From Stenotrophomonas terrae (GTDB taxonomy: Bacteria; Pseudomonadota; Gammaproteobacteria; Xanthomonadales; Xanthomonadaceae), in the NCBI RefSeq assembly GCF_001431465.1, contig NZ_LDJJ01000017.1:141646-205645 (forward strand): a stretch of 64,000 nucleotides of DNA. The letters are read 5' to 3'. Positions 19,479 through 30,722 of this stretch are shown here, one piece after another. Each line of letters starts with the position of its first letter. Position 1 is the first letter of the stretch. A program made the position numbers and the translations under genes. Below the pieces are notes generated by a model. That model was not told where the DNA came from, did no database searches, and saw only the letters and a list, made by a program, of their open reading frames with translations.

Positions 19479-19913
19479 TCAGGATTTTGTGGATTTCACA
19501 TCCTGCAGGGCGGCCAAGGCGTCGCGCAGTCCTTTATGCGTGACTTCGCTTACTGCGGTACTGCGTTGGTCGTTACGCACTGGGGAGTGCGCGGACGCAG
19601 TCGCAGTCTTGACGGTCACTCGGGTGGCCTTCAGCCCGATGGATCGGGCCGCGTCGAGCAACTGGTCTTCGGCAAGCCTTACTTTGGCGTGCCACACCGG
19701 CGATTCGACGAGAAAAACGAGGTGTTCGCCGTCCACATTGGCCAACCGGCAACGGTTAGCCAGCGCCGGCGGCAAATGGGGGCGCAATTGCCGGTCCATC
19801 GCATCGAGCCACAAGGCCCGGCGCAGCGGATTTCCTGCTTTGTCCGCCATCGCCGCTTCCAGCGCCTGTTTGGGCGCGGAACGGGAACGAACACTGGATT
19901 TCGGCTCTGACAT
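19479..19913 (-). CDS. dciA: DciA-type replicative helicase operator (DUF721)
   Basis: 144 residues, DUF721 family. DciA interacts with the replicative helicase DnaB and is the ancestral substitute for DnaC/DnaI loaders in most bacteria. The central WLDAMDRQLRPHLPP...CRLANVDGEHLVFLVESPVWHAKV block is the DUF721 core; the C-terminal 40 residues are polar and low-complexity. Its position between lpxC and secA, beside an M23 peptidase, matches Pseudomonas. It diverges from the peptidase gene with only 12 bp between starts. Confidence 0.85.
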   Translation of the reverse strand: MSEPKSSVRSRSAPKQALEAAMADKAGNPLRRALWLDAMDRQLRPHLPPALANRCRLANVDGEHLVFLVESPVWHAKVRLAEDQLLDAARSIGLKATRVTVKTATASAHSPVRNDQRSTAVSEVTHKGLRDALAALQDVKSTKS

Positions 19914-19925
19914 AAGAATTCTTCA

Positions 19926-20876
19926 ATGACATTTAAAAAGATCGTAATCAAAACGCGTGAACAGAAGGCTAAGACGCCCTTGTCACGTGTTCAGATGTTT
20001 TTCGAGGACCGCCCTCAAGCCCTGTTGGGTAGCGTACTCGGCGTTGGTTGCCTGATGGGCGTGGCGCTCAGCCTGGCAATCGGCATGGTTGGCGACTCGG
20101 CCCTGCAGTCCAAGGTCGACCACCAGCAGCAGGAACTGGCCAAGGTACGCGCTGACGCGCAGACCCAGGTCAACGCCCTGGCCGCCCGCCTCGGTGAGTT
20201 GCAGGCGCAGGCCACCCGGCTCAATGCCCTGGGTGAGCGGCTGACCCAGATGGGCAAGCTGGAAGACGGCGAGTTCGACTTCCAGGAAACCCCGGGTATG
20301 GGTGAAGGCGAGCCCGGCCCGACCCAGGATATCCCGGTGAGCGCGGTAAACAGCGACTTACAGGTGCTGGAGCAGCGTTTTGCTGCTTCAGGCAAGCAGT
20401 TGTCGGTGATGGAGTCGCTGCTGTTCGATCACCAGCTCGAGCTGAACGCCGTGCCTTCGCGCATGCCGATCCGCAACACCTACATCACCTCCAACTTCGG
20501 CGGCCGCGCCGATCCGTTCGGCCGCGGTGCCGGCAACCACAAGGGCATGGACTTCCACGCCCGCGTCGGTGACCCGGTGCTGGCCGTGGCCGATGGCGTG
20601 GTCAGCTTCTCCGGGGTGAAGGGCGGTTACGGCAATGTGGTCGAAATCGACCACGGCAATGGCTACAAGACCCTGTACGCGCACAACTCGCGCCTGACCG
20701 TGCGTGAAGGCGGGCTGGTGCGCGCCGGCCAGGAGGTGGCCAAGGCTGGCTCCACCGGCCGCTCCACCGGCGCCCACGTGCACTTCGAGGTGTGGCAGAA
20801 CGGTACGGTGATGAACCCGCGCAAGTTCCTCGGCGAGGGCGGCAATACCCCGGTTGGGCGTCTCAGCCGCGGCTGA
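19926..20876 (+). CDS. M23 family metallopeptidase (LytM domain), membrane-anchored
   Basis: 316 residues: basic cytoplasmic N-terminus, one transmembrane helix at about 33-55, periplasmic coiled coil (about 60-125), then an M23 domain. Zinc ligands are intact: His205 and Asp209 (NHKGMD), and His284/His286 (HVHF). It therefore probably cuts peptidoglycan crosslinks, unlike degenerate EnvC/NlpD activators. It lies directly upstream of secA, but a promoter-like element and hairpin separate them. Confidence 0.9.
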   Translation: MTFKKIVIKTREQKAKTPLSRVQMFFEDRPQALLGSVLGVGCLMGVALSLAIGMVGDSALQSKVDHQQQELAKVRADAQTQVNALAARLGELQAQATRLNALGERLTQMGKLEDGEFDFQETPGMGEGEPGPTQDIPVSAVNSDLQVLEQRFAASGKQLSVMESLLFDHQLELNAVPSRMPIRNTYITSNFGGRADPFGRGAGNHKGMDFHARVGDPVLAVADGVVSFSGVKGGYGNVVEIDHGNGYKTLYAHNSRLTVREGGLVRAGQEVAKAGSTGRSTGAHVHFEVWQNGTVMNPRKFLGEGGNTPVGRLSRG

Positions 20877-20945
20877 TGGGGGCCAGCAGGTCAGCTCAGG
20901 CTGACTTGTTGCGGGGAGCTTGAAACCCAAGCGTCCGCCCCAAGC

Positions 20946-20986
20946 TACAATAGGCGTTGCCATCGACAGGGCGCATTGCGCCCTGT
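20946..20986 (+). promoter_or_regulatory. secA promoter -10 and leader stem-loop
   Basis: TACAAT at 20946-20951 is a good -10 with no convincing -35 at the right distance (TTGAAA at 20920 is 20 bp away). A perfect 9-bp stem, ACAGGGCGC (20966-20974) with GCGCCCTGT (20978-20986) and loop ATT, begins about eight bases after the predicted transcript start. It could protect the 5' end of secA mRNA, or attenuate it. Confidence 0.45.
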
Positions 20987-21056
20987 TTCGTTTGTGACCG
21001 GTGAACCCAGGGGGTGAGCCAGGTCGCACGGCATTTCATTCAAACCGGTTCCTTCA

Positions 21057-23768
<2,712 letters not shown>

Positions 23769-23772
23769 TGAA

Positions 23773-23800
23773 AAGCCCCGCCATGAGCGGGGCTTTTTTT
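23773..23800 (+). terminator. Rho-independent terminator of secA
   Basis: AAGCCCCGC and GCGGGGCTT form a 9-bp stem with loop CATGA, followed by TTTTT, 5 bases after the secA stop. Textbook intrinsic terminator. Confidence 0.95.
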
Positions 23801-23814
23801 GAGCGCTCGCCCCT

Positions 23815-23882
23815 GTAGTGCCGAGCCATGCTCGGCAGAGGCATTACCGATAAAGCCCTTGCCGAGCATGGCTCGGCACTAC
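23815..23882. repeat. SMAG-type REP, inverted pair
   Basis: GTAGTGCCGAGCCATGCTCGGC at the left and its inverse ending CTAC at the right, about 24 bases apart. GTAG at the outer ends and an internal palindrome (CCGAGCCATGCTCGG) define the Stenotrophomonas GTAG/SMAG REP class. No coding role. Confidence 0.9.
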
Positions 23883-23894
23883 AGGCTGGCAGGC

Positions 23895-24001
23895 TTTTTG
23901 TGGGAGCGGCGTCAGCCGCGAAGCCGACAATCCTGCCGAACCGATCATTTACGCACTCCGATGGTGCGCCAGCTTCGCGGCTGACGCCGCTCCCACAAAA
24001 A
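23895..24001. repeat. GTGGGAGCGGCGTCAGCCGCG inverted repeat pair
   Basis: The left arm (GTGGGAGCGGCGTCAGCCGCGAAGC, from 23900) and right inverted arm (ending GCCGCTCCCAC at about 23996) are each about 25 bp and separated by about 45 bp. A second REP family, also present at 50006-50110, 50141-50243 and as a half copy near 60880. It directly precedes the Nudix gene. Confidence 0.85.
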
Positions 24002-24055
24002 CAGGCTCGCACTGAACGATTGCACCAAGCGCCCTGTTTTCGGCATGCTCAGGTC

Positions 24056-25000
24056 ATGACATCCCCTTCACGCTCAATCCACGTCGTGGCCGCCGTCATC
24101 ACCGACGCGCGCGGCCGCATCCTGCTCAACCGTCGCACCGGCGATAGCGATATGGCCGGCCTGTGGGAATTCCCCGGCGGCAAGCGCGAGCCAGGCGAAA
24201 CCTCCGAGCAGGCGCTGATACGTGAATTGCGCGAGGAGCTGGGCATCGAGGCAGAGGTGGGCGAGTGGGTGATGGACGTGCCGCAGATCTACCCGGACAA
24301 GCGCCTGCGCCTGGAAGTGCGCCGCGTGCAGCACTGGAAAGGCACCGCACGCGGCCGTGAAGGTCAGGCCATCACCTGGGTGACGCCGGACAAGCTGTCG
24401 CGCTATTCGATGCCGCCGGCCGATCTGCCGGTGGTGGCGGCGTTGCGCCAGCCCTGCCACTACCTGGTCACGCCCGAACCGGGCGAGAACGAGGACGCCT
24501 GGCTGGCTTCATTGGAAGCCGCCATTGCTGGCGGCATTCGCCGCATCCAGCTGCGCACGCCGCTGGCGGCACGGCGCGAGGCCTTGGCCCGAACCGTGGT
24601 GGAACGCTTCGGCAAGCACGCTGAAATACTGCTCAATCGCGATATCGCGCTGGCCCGCGAGCTGGGCGTTGGCGTGCACCTGGGCAGCGAGCAGCTGTTG
24701 CAGCTGCAGGCACGGCCCTTGCCGGAATCATCGCCGGTGGCCGCGTCCTGCCATGACCTGGCGCAGCTGCAGGCGGCACAGCAATTGGGCTGTGATTTCG
24801 CCGTGCTGGGGCCGGTGCAGGCTACCGTCAGCCATCCCGATGCCGCCGGCCTGGGCTGGGATGCGTTCGTCGCGCTGCGCGAGCGGGTTTCGTTGCCGAT
24901 CTACGCCATTGGTGGCATGGCGGCAGGCGATGTGGAAACCGCCCGTCGGCACGGTGGCCTGGGTGTCGCCGCGATCCGCGGGCTATGGCCGCAGCTTTGA
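24056..25000 (+). CDS. Nudix hydrolase fused to thiamine-phosphate-synthase-like domain
   Basis: 314 residues. The N-terminal MutT-like Nudix domain (residues 8-130) has the full box GKREPGE...RELREELGI (Gly42 to Ile64), so it can hydrolyse oxidised dNTPs such as 8-oxo-dGTP. The C-terminal part (about 140-314) resembles ThiE/TenI TIM barrels (LRTPLAA, LLNRD, HLGS, GPVQATVSHP, YAIGGM). This fusion is known in gammaproteobacteria and often sits beside secA. The second domain's substrate is unknown. ATG 24056 follows the REP element; the frame upstream is REP-encoded. Confidence 0.88.
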   Translation: MTSPSRSIHVVAAVITDARGRILLNRRTGDSDMAGLWEFPGGKREPGETSEQALIRELREELGIEAEVGEWVMDVPQIYPDKRLRLEVRRVQHWKGTARGREGQAITWVTPDKLSRYSMPPADLPVVAALRQPCHYLVTPEPGENEDAWLASLEAAIAGGIRRIQLRTPLAARREALARTVVERFGKHAEILLNRDIALARELGVGVHLGSEQLLQLQARPLPESSPVAASCHDLAQLQAAQQLGCDFAVLGPVQATVSHPDAAGLGWDAFVALRERVSLPIYAIGGMAAGDVETARRHGGLGVAAIRGLWPQL

Positions 25001-25026
25001 GCGGCTGAAGGCATTACGCAGCGCGC

Positions 25027-25653
25027 TTATAGCGTGATCCAGAAACAGTTGTACTGGCGGCGCAGATGCAGGATGGTCCGCGTCGGCGTGGCGCTGCGTG
25101 GCAAGGTCTGCTCCAGCCGCAAGGCGATGGGGCGACGTGGGCCGGTGCGCACATTGGTGATGACATGCACTTGTGGGTCAGCGTTGTTGCCGCCGTCCTG
25201 CGTGGCATCGACCGGCGTGCCATCGGTATAGGTGAACGGTTCGGTGGGCGCCGGCACGTAGGCGGGTTCTTCCGGGAATACCGGTGCGATATCCACCAGC
25301 GGCCGCTGGACGATTTCATCCAGGCGGTCCATGACCCGGGTGGCGGCAGCATTGGATAGCCCGTTCCACAGATAAATGCCTGACAGACGATTGGGGTCGC
25401 GGGCATCGGCCGCCGATTGGATCTGCGCGACCAGCTCGCTGAGCCGCCGTGCACAGCTGTCGCGGTAGAGCCCGCTGCCGCCGGCGGTACGCGCGTTGGG
25501 CAGCAGGCGCGCACGTGCGCCCATCACTTCGCAGGGCTTGTCGCCGTAGACGGTCTGGCCCTGTGAATTGGTGCAGCGGTTTACCTGCTGCGCGCGAGCA
25601 TTGAACACCGCCAGGGCGGAACAGGTAAGCAACAGGAGCAGCAGCAGGCGCAT
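25027..25653 (-). CDS. Secreted DUF4124 domain protein
   Basis: 208 residues. A Leu-rich signal peptide (residues 1-about 22, ending ARAQQ) is followed by a DUF4124 segment, VNRCTNSQGQTVYGDKPC, and a longer C-terminal part of unknown function with conserved Cys residues. It is probably periplasmic. The start at 25653 is chosen because it opens the signal peptide; upstream in-frame codons are not signal-like. Convergent with the Nudix gene and tail-to-head with metF (47 bp apart). Confidence 0.8.
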   Translation of the reverse strand: MRLLLLLLLTCSALAVFNARAQQVNRCTNSQGQTVYGDKPCEVMGARARLLPNARTAGGSGLYRDSCARRLSELVAQIQSAADARDPNRLSGIYLWNGLSNAAATRVMDRLDEIVQRPLVDIAPVFPEEPAYVPAPTEPFTYTDGTPVDATQDGGNNADPQVHVITNVRTGPRRPIALRLEQTLPRSATPTRTILHLRRQYNCFWITL

Positions 25654-25700
25654 CGGCCAAGCGTAGCGGTTGGCCGAGCGCGCAGGAAGGAAAAAAATAC

Positions 25701-26531
25701 TCAGCTGCCGCTTAGGCGTTCGAGCACGGCGTTGGTCGGCTTGGCCAGGTTGAGCGTATAGAAATGCAGCGACGGTGCGCCGCCGGCGATCAGACGCTCG
25801 CACAGCCCGGCAACCACATCGGCACCGAACTCGCGCACTGCCTCGGCGTCATCGCCGAAGGCCTGCATGCGCTTGCTGACCCAGCGCGGGATCTCGGCGC
25901 CGCACTGCTCGGAGAAGCGACGCAGCTGGCTGAAATTGGAGATCGGCATGATGCCGGGGATGATCGGCACTTCCACGCCCAGCTTGCGTGCAGCGTCGAC
26001 GAAGTGGAAATACGCATCGGCGTTGTAGAAGTACTGGGTGATGGCGGCATCGGCGCCGGCATCGATCTTGGTCTTGAAATGCCGCAGGTCGGCCAGGGCG
26101 TCGCTGGCCTGCGGATGGGTTTCCGGATAGGCGCCCACTTCGATGCGGAAGGCGTCGCCGTGTTCGGCGCGGATGAAGGCGATCAGCTCGGAGGCGTAGC
26201 GCATGTCGCCGGGAAAGCCCATGCCCGAGGGCAGGTCGCCGCGCAGGGCGACGATGCGCTTGACCCCGATGGCGCGATACAGCTTGAGCAGCTCGCGGAT
26301 TTCCTCGCGGGTACCACCGACGCAGGACAGATGCGGCGCTGCCTGCAGGCCGTGGTGCTGGTTGAGATGGCGCACGGTCTCGGAGGTATAGCTCAGGGTC
26401 GAGCCGCCCGCACCGAAGGTGCACGACACATATTCAGGCGTATGCGCCTTGAGCTTGGTGGCGGTGCGGTCCAGCTGGGCACGCTGGTCATCGGTCTTGG
26501 GCGGGTAGAACTCGAAGCTGATCGCGGTCAT
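25701..26531 (-). CDS. metF: MetF, 5,10-methylenetetrahydrofolate reductase
   Basis: 276 residues, FAD TIM barrel. Makes 5-methyl-THF for methionine synthase. N-terminal SFEFYPPK with the catalytic Glu, SCTFGAGGST, ALRGDLP and ITQYFYNAD are family motifs. A TATAAT -10 lies 32 bp upstream with a TTGAAC -35-like element and a dyad between them. It works in the same methyl cycle as AhcY, encoded 27 kb away. Confidence 0.97.
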   Translation of the reverse strand: MTAISFEFYPPKTDDQRAQLDRTATKLKAHTPEYVSCTFGAGGSTLSYTSETVRHLNQHHGLQAAPHLSCVGGTREEIRELLKLYRAIGVKRIVALRGDLPSGMGFPGDMRYASELIAFIRAEHGDAFRIEVGAYPETHPQASDALADLRHFKTKIDAGADAAITQYFYNADAYFHFVDAARKLGVEVPIIPGIMPISNFSQLRRFSEQCGAEIPRWVSKRMQAFGDDAEAVREFGADVVAGLCERLIAGGAPSLHFYTLNLAKPTNAVLERLSGS

Positions 26532-26563
26532 CGGAAACGGCCGGCTGTGACGGGTTGCCGGGC

Positions 26564-26594
26564 ATTATATCTCTCCATCAAGATGGATGTTCAA
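26564..26594 (-). promoter_or_regulatory. metF promoter with internal dyad
   Basis: On the minus strand TTGAAC (26594-26589) and TATAAT (26569-26564) are 19 bp apart. Between them CCATC-TT-GATGG (26585-26574) forms a dyad suited to a dimeric repressor. The identity of a regulator is unknown. Confidence 0.5.
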
Positions 26595-26634
26595 TTGTTT
26601 CAGGCGAGACTGGGGGCAGGCCGCGGAATGGCGC

Positions 26635-27387
26635 TCAGTGGGCCACGCGGGCAGGGCGCTGTGGCAACAGGGCGATGCAGGCAACGATGGCCAGCAGCAG
26701 CACGGCCGAGCCGGCATAGCGGCTCAAGGCCAGGCCGCCATGGTCCAGTGGCTTGTCGAGGAAGTCGCCCACCACCGCGCCCAGTGGCCGGGTCAGGATG
26801 AAGGCGGCCCAGAACAGGGCAGTGCGTGAGATGCGGGTACTGGCGTAGAGCAGCGCAACCAGACCGAGCAGGCCACCGAACAAGGCAATGCCGCCGCCAT
26901 AGCCCAGGCCTTGGGTATCTGCGGCCCAGTCACCCAGGGCGGTACCCAGGGTCTGCGAGAAGGTGATGGTGAGCCAGTAGAACAGCTCGCTGCGCGGCGA
27001 ATTGATCTGGCTCACCGAGATGCTGCCGGTGCTGCGCTGCCAGACCAGCAGGGTGATCAGCAGCAGACCCAGCAACAACGTGGTGCCGCCGGTGTAGCCA
27101 ATGGCCAGTGAGCGGTCAACGTAGTCGGCCAGGGTGGTGCCGACGGTGGTGCTGGCGACGATGGCGAACCAATAGATCCAGGGGCGGAAGCGCGGTGAAC
27201 GGATCTGAGCGAAAACCGCGCCGGCGAAGACCGTGGCAAACAGCAGCGTGCCCAGCAGGTAACCCAGTTCCATCGACATGGTGACCGCGTCGCCGCCCAC
27301 CTCGCCCAAGGTGGTGGCGAGGATCTTGGTGACCCAGAAGCCAAGGGTGATGGCGGGAACCTTGCTGAGGGCTTCGCTGGGGGACAT
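26635..27387 (-). CDS. DUF347 (COG4705) membrane protein
   Basis: 250 residues, about eight membrane helices, built of four internal repeats of about 60 residues, each with an acidic motif in a helix: TTLGEVGGD, TTVGTTLADYVD, QTLGTALGDW and RPLGAVVGDF. This is the DUF347 repeat family. Acidic residues in membrane helices suggest cation transport or binding, but the function is not established. No operon partner; a long repeat-filled spacer lies upstream. Confidence 0.85.
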   Translation of the reverse strand: MSPSEALSKVPAITLGFWVTKILATTLGEVGGDAVTMSMELGYLLGTLLFATVFAGAVFAQIRSPRFRPWIYWFAIVASTTVGTTLADYVDRSLAIGYTGGTTLLLGLLLITLLVWQRSTGSISVSQINSPRSELFYWLTITFSQTLGTALGDWAADTQGLGYGGGIALFGGLLGLVALLYASTRISRTALFWAAFILTRPLGAVVGDFLDKPLDHGGLALSRYAGSAVLLLAIVACIALLPQRPARVAH

Positions 27388-27504
27388 GACGGCTTCCGCG
27401 CGGGTGTGTGGCTACTGTCGATGGACAGTTGTCGGAGGCGCGTCGTAGACAGCTAGGCGGTGAAGCGACGGTTCATTGCCCGTTGGAGCAGATCGCAGCC
27501 AGCG

Positions 27505-27537
27505 CCCCCTCCCTTTCGCGCAGCGAAGGGGAGGGCC
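27505..27537. repeat. CCCTCCCTTTCGC palindromic repeat
   Basis: CCCTCCCTTTCGC and GCGAAGGGGAGGG flank three to four bases, followed by GGGGAGGGG. Further copies lie at 27636, 32610, 41432 and 42986. Third recurrent palindrome family of the window, usually downstream of or between genes. Confidence 0.8.
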
Positions 27538-27561
27538 GGGGAGGGGTTGGCTTTTGCCCGG

Positions 27562-27629
27562 GTAGAGCCGAGCCATGCTCGGCTAGGGCTCTACCAGGAA
27601 AGACTCTGCCGAGCATGGCTCGGCTCTAC
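27562..27629. repeat. SMAG-type REP, inverted pair
   Basis: GTAGAGCCGAGCCATGCTCGGC followed by its inverse ending GGCTCTAC. Subfamily with GTAGAG in place of GTAGTG; sits between two CCCTCCC palindromes. Confidence 0.9.
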
Positions 27630-27635
27630 CGCTTC

Positions 27636-27668
27636 GCCCCCTCCCTTTCGCGTAGCGAAGGGGAGGGT
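27636..27668. repeat. CCCTCCCTTTCGC palindromic repeat
   Basis: Second copy in this spacer, nearly identical to that at 27505, with loop GTA and a following GTTGGGGAGGGG. Confidence 0.8.
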
Positions 27669-27742
27669 TGGGGAGGGGTGCTTTTTGCAGAAGGTTGCAA
27701 CCACTGCTCACGTCGCAGCTGCAGCATGGCTGGGAACGCCCC

Positions 27743-27764
27743 TGCCGAGCATGGCTCGGCACTA
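27743..27764. repeat. SMAG-type REP, half element
   Basis: A single unit in inverse orientation (GCCGAGCATGGCTCGGCACTAC), without partner. Confidence 0.85.
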
Positions 27765-27959
27765 CATCGCACCCCGCAGCGAAGAAGAGGGCGGCCTGGC
27801 TTTGCCATTACCGGCATATCAATAAACCGCGGCCATGCGCTACCTGTGCCGGTTCTGGCCGCAACATTTTTCCGCCCAAAACGGCGCCTCACTTAACATC
27901 CGGTTTGCGATGATCGGCCGCCAGCACCGTACCGGTGTCGCCCTATCTGGAAAGCCACC

Positions 27960-29573
27960 ATGAACGCCTCCAGCGCCATCCGCCGCGACGTCGGCCCCAT
28001 TGCCCTGATGCTTACCGGCCTGGGCTCGATCATCGGCTCCGGTTGGCTGTTTGGCGCGTGGCGCGCGGCGGGCCTGGCCGGGCCAGGGGCGATCTGGGCC
28101 TGGGTGCTGGGTGCGGCCATCATCCTCACCATCGCTCTGACTTATGCCGAACTCGGCGCGATGTTCCCCGAATCCGGCGGCATGGTGCGTTACAGCCATT
28201 ACTCGCACGGCTCACTGGTGGGTTTCATCGCCGCCTGGGCCAACTGGATCGCCATTGTCTCGGTGATCCCTGTCGAAGCCGAAGCCTCCGTGCAATACAT
28301 GGCGTCATGGCCGTGGCAGTGGGCGCAGAACATGTATGTGCAGCAGCCCGGTGGCATGGGTGAGCTCAGCCATGCCGGTCTGCTCATTGCAGCGGTGCTG
28401 GTGGTCGTCTACTTCCTGATCAACTACTGGAGCGTGAAGCTGTTCGCGCGCTCCAACAGCGTCATCACCCTGTTCAAGCTGATCGTGCCAACACTGACCG
28501 GTGTGGCGCTGATTGCCAGTGGTTTCCATACCGAGAATTTCTCGGTTGGCTTGAAAGGCGCAGGTACGCCGATACTGGATTTCTCGGCGATCCTCACCGC
28601 CATCGCAACAGCCGGCATCGTTTTCAGTTTCAACGGCTTCCAGAGCCCGGTGAATCTGGCGGGTGAGGCGCGTAATCCCGGCCGCAGCATTCCGTTTGCA
28701 GTAGTGGGCTCCATCCTGCTGGCAGCGGTGGTTTACGTGCTGCTGCAGGTGGCCTACATCGGCGCGGTGCCGACGCAGATGTTGGCCGAGCACGGCTGGC
28801 ATGGCATCGATTTCCGTTCGCCCTTCGCTCAACTTGCCTTGATCGCCAACCTGCATTGGTTGGCGGTGCTGCTGTATGTGGATGCGTTCGTCAGCCCCAG
28901 TGGCACTGGCATGACCTATACCGCCACCACCGCACGCATGATCTACGGCATGCAGCAGAACGGTACCGCCCCCAAGCTGTTGGGCAACATCCATCCGCGC
29001 TGGGGTGTGCCGCGCCCGGCGATGTGGTTGAACCTGGCGGTGTCGTTCCTGTTCCTGTTCTTCTTCCGCGGCTGGGGCACCTTGGCGGCGGTGATTTCGG
29101 TGGCCACGGTGATCTCCTACATGACCGGGCCGATCAGCGTGATGTCGCTGCGACGCACCGCGCCAAATCTGCATCGTCCGCTGCGGATCATCGGCCTGCC
29201 GCTGTTGGCCGGCGTGGCCTTCGTGATGGCCACCGAGCTGCTGTACTGGGCGCGCTGGCCTTTGACCGGCGAGATCATCCTGTTGATGGTGGTAGCCCTG
29301 CCGATCTACGTCTACTACCAGCGCAAGATCGGCTGGCATGATTTTTCCCGGCAGTTGAAGGGCGCGCTGTGGCTGATCTGCTATCTGCCATTGCTGGCGC
29401 TGGTGTCGTGGGCGGGCAGTACTGCCTTCGGTGGTGCCGGCTACCTCAGCTACGGTTGGGATCTGCTGCTGGTGGCGGTGATCGGTGTGGTGTTCTACCT
29501 GTGGGGCGTCCATTCGGGCTGGCGCACGCCGTCGATGGATGTGGCCGAGCGCGAAGCGCGGGCGCATGGCTGA
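27960..29573 (+). CDS. APC family amino acid permease
   Basis: 537 residues with about 12-14 membrane helices. The first helix contains GLGSIIGSGWLFG, the unwound substrate-binding motif of the amino acid-polyamine-organocation superfamily; EARNPGRSIP follows helix 6. A short cytoplasmic tail ends the protein. Substrate cannot be told from sequence alone; the combination of GSGWLFG and a long C-terminal half fits the AGT/aspartate-glutamate-like subgroup only loosely. Confidence 0.88.
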   Translation: MNASSAIRRDVGPIALMLTGLGSIIGSGWLFGAWRAAGLAGPGAIWAWVLGAAIILTIALTYAELGAMFPESGGMVRYSHYSHGSLVGFIAAWANWIAIVSVIPVEAEASVQYMASWPWQWAQNMYVQQPGGMGELSHAGLLIAAVLVVVYFLINYWSVKLFARSNSVITLFKLIVPTLTGVALIASGFHTENFSVGLKGAGTPILDFSAILTAIATAGIVFSFNGFQSPVNLAGEARNPGRSIPFAVVGSILLAAVVYVLLQVAYIGAVPTQMLAEHGWHGIDFRSPFAQLALIANLHWLAVLLYVDAFVSPSGTGMTYTATTARMIYGMQQNGTAPKLLGNIHPRWGVPRPAMWLNLAVSFLFLFFFRGWGTLAAVISVATVISYMTGPISVMSLRRTAPNLHRPLRIIGLPLLAGVAFVMATELLYWARWPLTGEIILLMVVALPIYVYYQRKIGWHDFSRQLKGALWLICYLPLLALVSWAGSTAFGGAGYLSYGWDLLLVAVIGVVFYLWGVHSGWRTPSMDVAEREARAHG

Positions 29574-29675
29574 TAGCTACTGATGGTGGTAGTGCGGTAG
29601 CTCTGAGCCGGATGCGGCGGTTCCGGTCCTGGCGTTGATCGTCGACAATATCGGCATTCTTTGCTCGAAGCGCTG

Positions 29676-30230
29676 ATGTCCATCTACCTGACGCCGTTTG
29701 CACGTACCCGCTTGTTTCCGCGCACCCCGCGCGCCAATACCATCCAGGACTGCAGCGCCGAGGCGTTCGAGCAGTACTTGAACGCGCATGCCGCCGACAA
29801 GGTGCTCGATGGCTATGCGCCGTTTTGCAAATTGCATGTCTACAGGAACTGGACCAGCACCCGCTGCCTGACCGTGCCTATCACCGAGCAGAACCGCCAT
29901 CTGCTGCGCTCCGGCTACGAGGCGCGCAGCCGCGAGGAGCTGCCGGTGCTGGTGCGCTGGTTCGAGGGCGTGGAGCCGGCCGTGGCCGACTATCTGGTCG
30001 TGATCCTCTACAGCCGCGAGCAGTTGCAGAAAGAAGGTTCGCCGATCGAAGCGGACTGGGGCGTGGTGGGTTGCCTTTACACCGCCAAGGCCGAAGAAAT
30101 CCCAATGGCGCCCATCACCATGATGCGCAATGCCCTGGGTGTGGAAGAGGGCGGCTCCGGCGTGCCGATTGACCGTGCGGCGTATGCGCGTGCGGTGGAA
30201 TTCTGGGGTGCCAATGCAAACTGGCGCTGA
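29676..30230 (+). CDS. DUF3228 family protein
   Basis: 184 residues, soluble, no signal peptide. The N-terminal LTPFARTRLFPRTPRANTI and the C-terminal MAPITMMRNALG segments match what I recall of DUF3228, a family of unknown function. ATG 29676 is used; TTG 29661 is in frame but less likely. The next gene starts inside its last codons, suggesting a two-gene operon. Confidence 0.7.
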   Translation: MSIYLTPFARTRLFPRTPRANTIQDCSAEAFEQYLNAHAADKVLDGYAPFCKLHVYRNWTSTRCLTVPITEQNRHLLRSGYEARSREELPVLVRWFEGVEPAVADYLVVILYSREQLQKEGSPIEADWGVVGCLYTAKAEEIPMAPITMMRNALGVEEGGSGVPIDRAAYARAVEFWGANANWR

Positions 30231-30651
30231 TTCGCTGCTGCGCACGTCCAGGCCGATGCGTCTATTTGGCCTGAGTCGTCGGCACATTTTGTTGGCGATG
30301 CTGCTGTTCGCGATTGAAGTGGTGATCGCCGCGCGTCTTCCACATGTGTCGTGGGTGCGTGCCTATCTGGGTGATGTGCTGGTGGTGGTGCTGTTGTATG
30401 CAATGGTCCGCAGCGTGCTGCGCATCAACGACTACCTGGTGTTGCTGATGGTGTTCGTGTTCGCTTGCGGCATCGAGATGGCCCAGTATTTCCATGTGGC
30501 CGAGCGTCTGGGCTACGTGCGTGGCGATGTGATGTATACGGTGATCGGCAATACGTTCTCGTGGGGCGACATCGTCTGCTACGCAGTAGGCTGCATCGCA
30601 ACTGCGGTGATCGTGCTGCTATCGCGCACCTTGTTCCGCATTCATCGTTGA
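30214..30651 (+). CDS. DUF2809 family membrane protein
   Basis: 145 residues with four predicted membrane helices; GDVLVVVLLYAMVRS and FVFACGIEMAQYF are typical of DUF2809. Function unknown. ATG 30214 overlaps the end of the DUF3228 gene and follows a GGGGTG sequence; ATG 30256 (MRLFGLSRRH) is an alternative start directly before the first helix. Confidence 0.75.
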   Translation: MQTGADSLLRTSRPMRLFGLSRRHILLAMLLFAIEVVIAARLPHVSWVRAYLGDVLVVVLLYAMVRSVLRINDYLVLLMVFVFACGIEMAQYFHVAERLGYVRGDVMYTVIGNTFSWGDIVCYAVGCIATAVIVLLSRTLFRIHR

Positions 30652-30722
30652 TGCGTAACACATGACGCGTCTGCCTGCAGTGCAGTCAACGCGTCTTTAA
30701 CAAGCCTTAACAGCTATTCGCG

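Larger units (their letters stand above)
27388..27959. other. 572-bp divergent spacer filled with palindromic repeats
   Basis: No gene supported. From left to right: promoter region of the DUF347 gene, a CCCTCCCTTTCGC/GCGAAGGGGAGGG palindrome (27505-27537), a SMAG pair (27562-27629), a second CCCTCCC palindrome (27636-27668), a SMAG half (27743-27764), then the leader of the APC permease with a GGAAAGCC ribosome-binding region. Confidence 0.8.

Noticed and set aside
19432..19929. Plus-strand ORF across dciA
   Set aside because: Antisense shadow of dciA; the DUF721 family match is on the minus strand.
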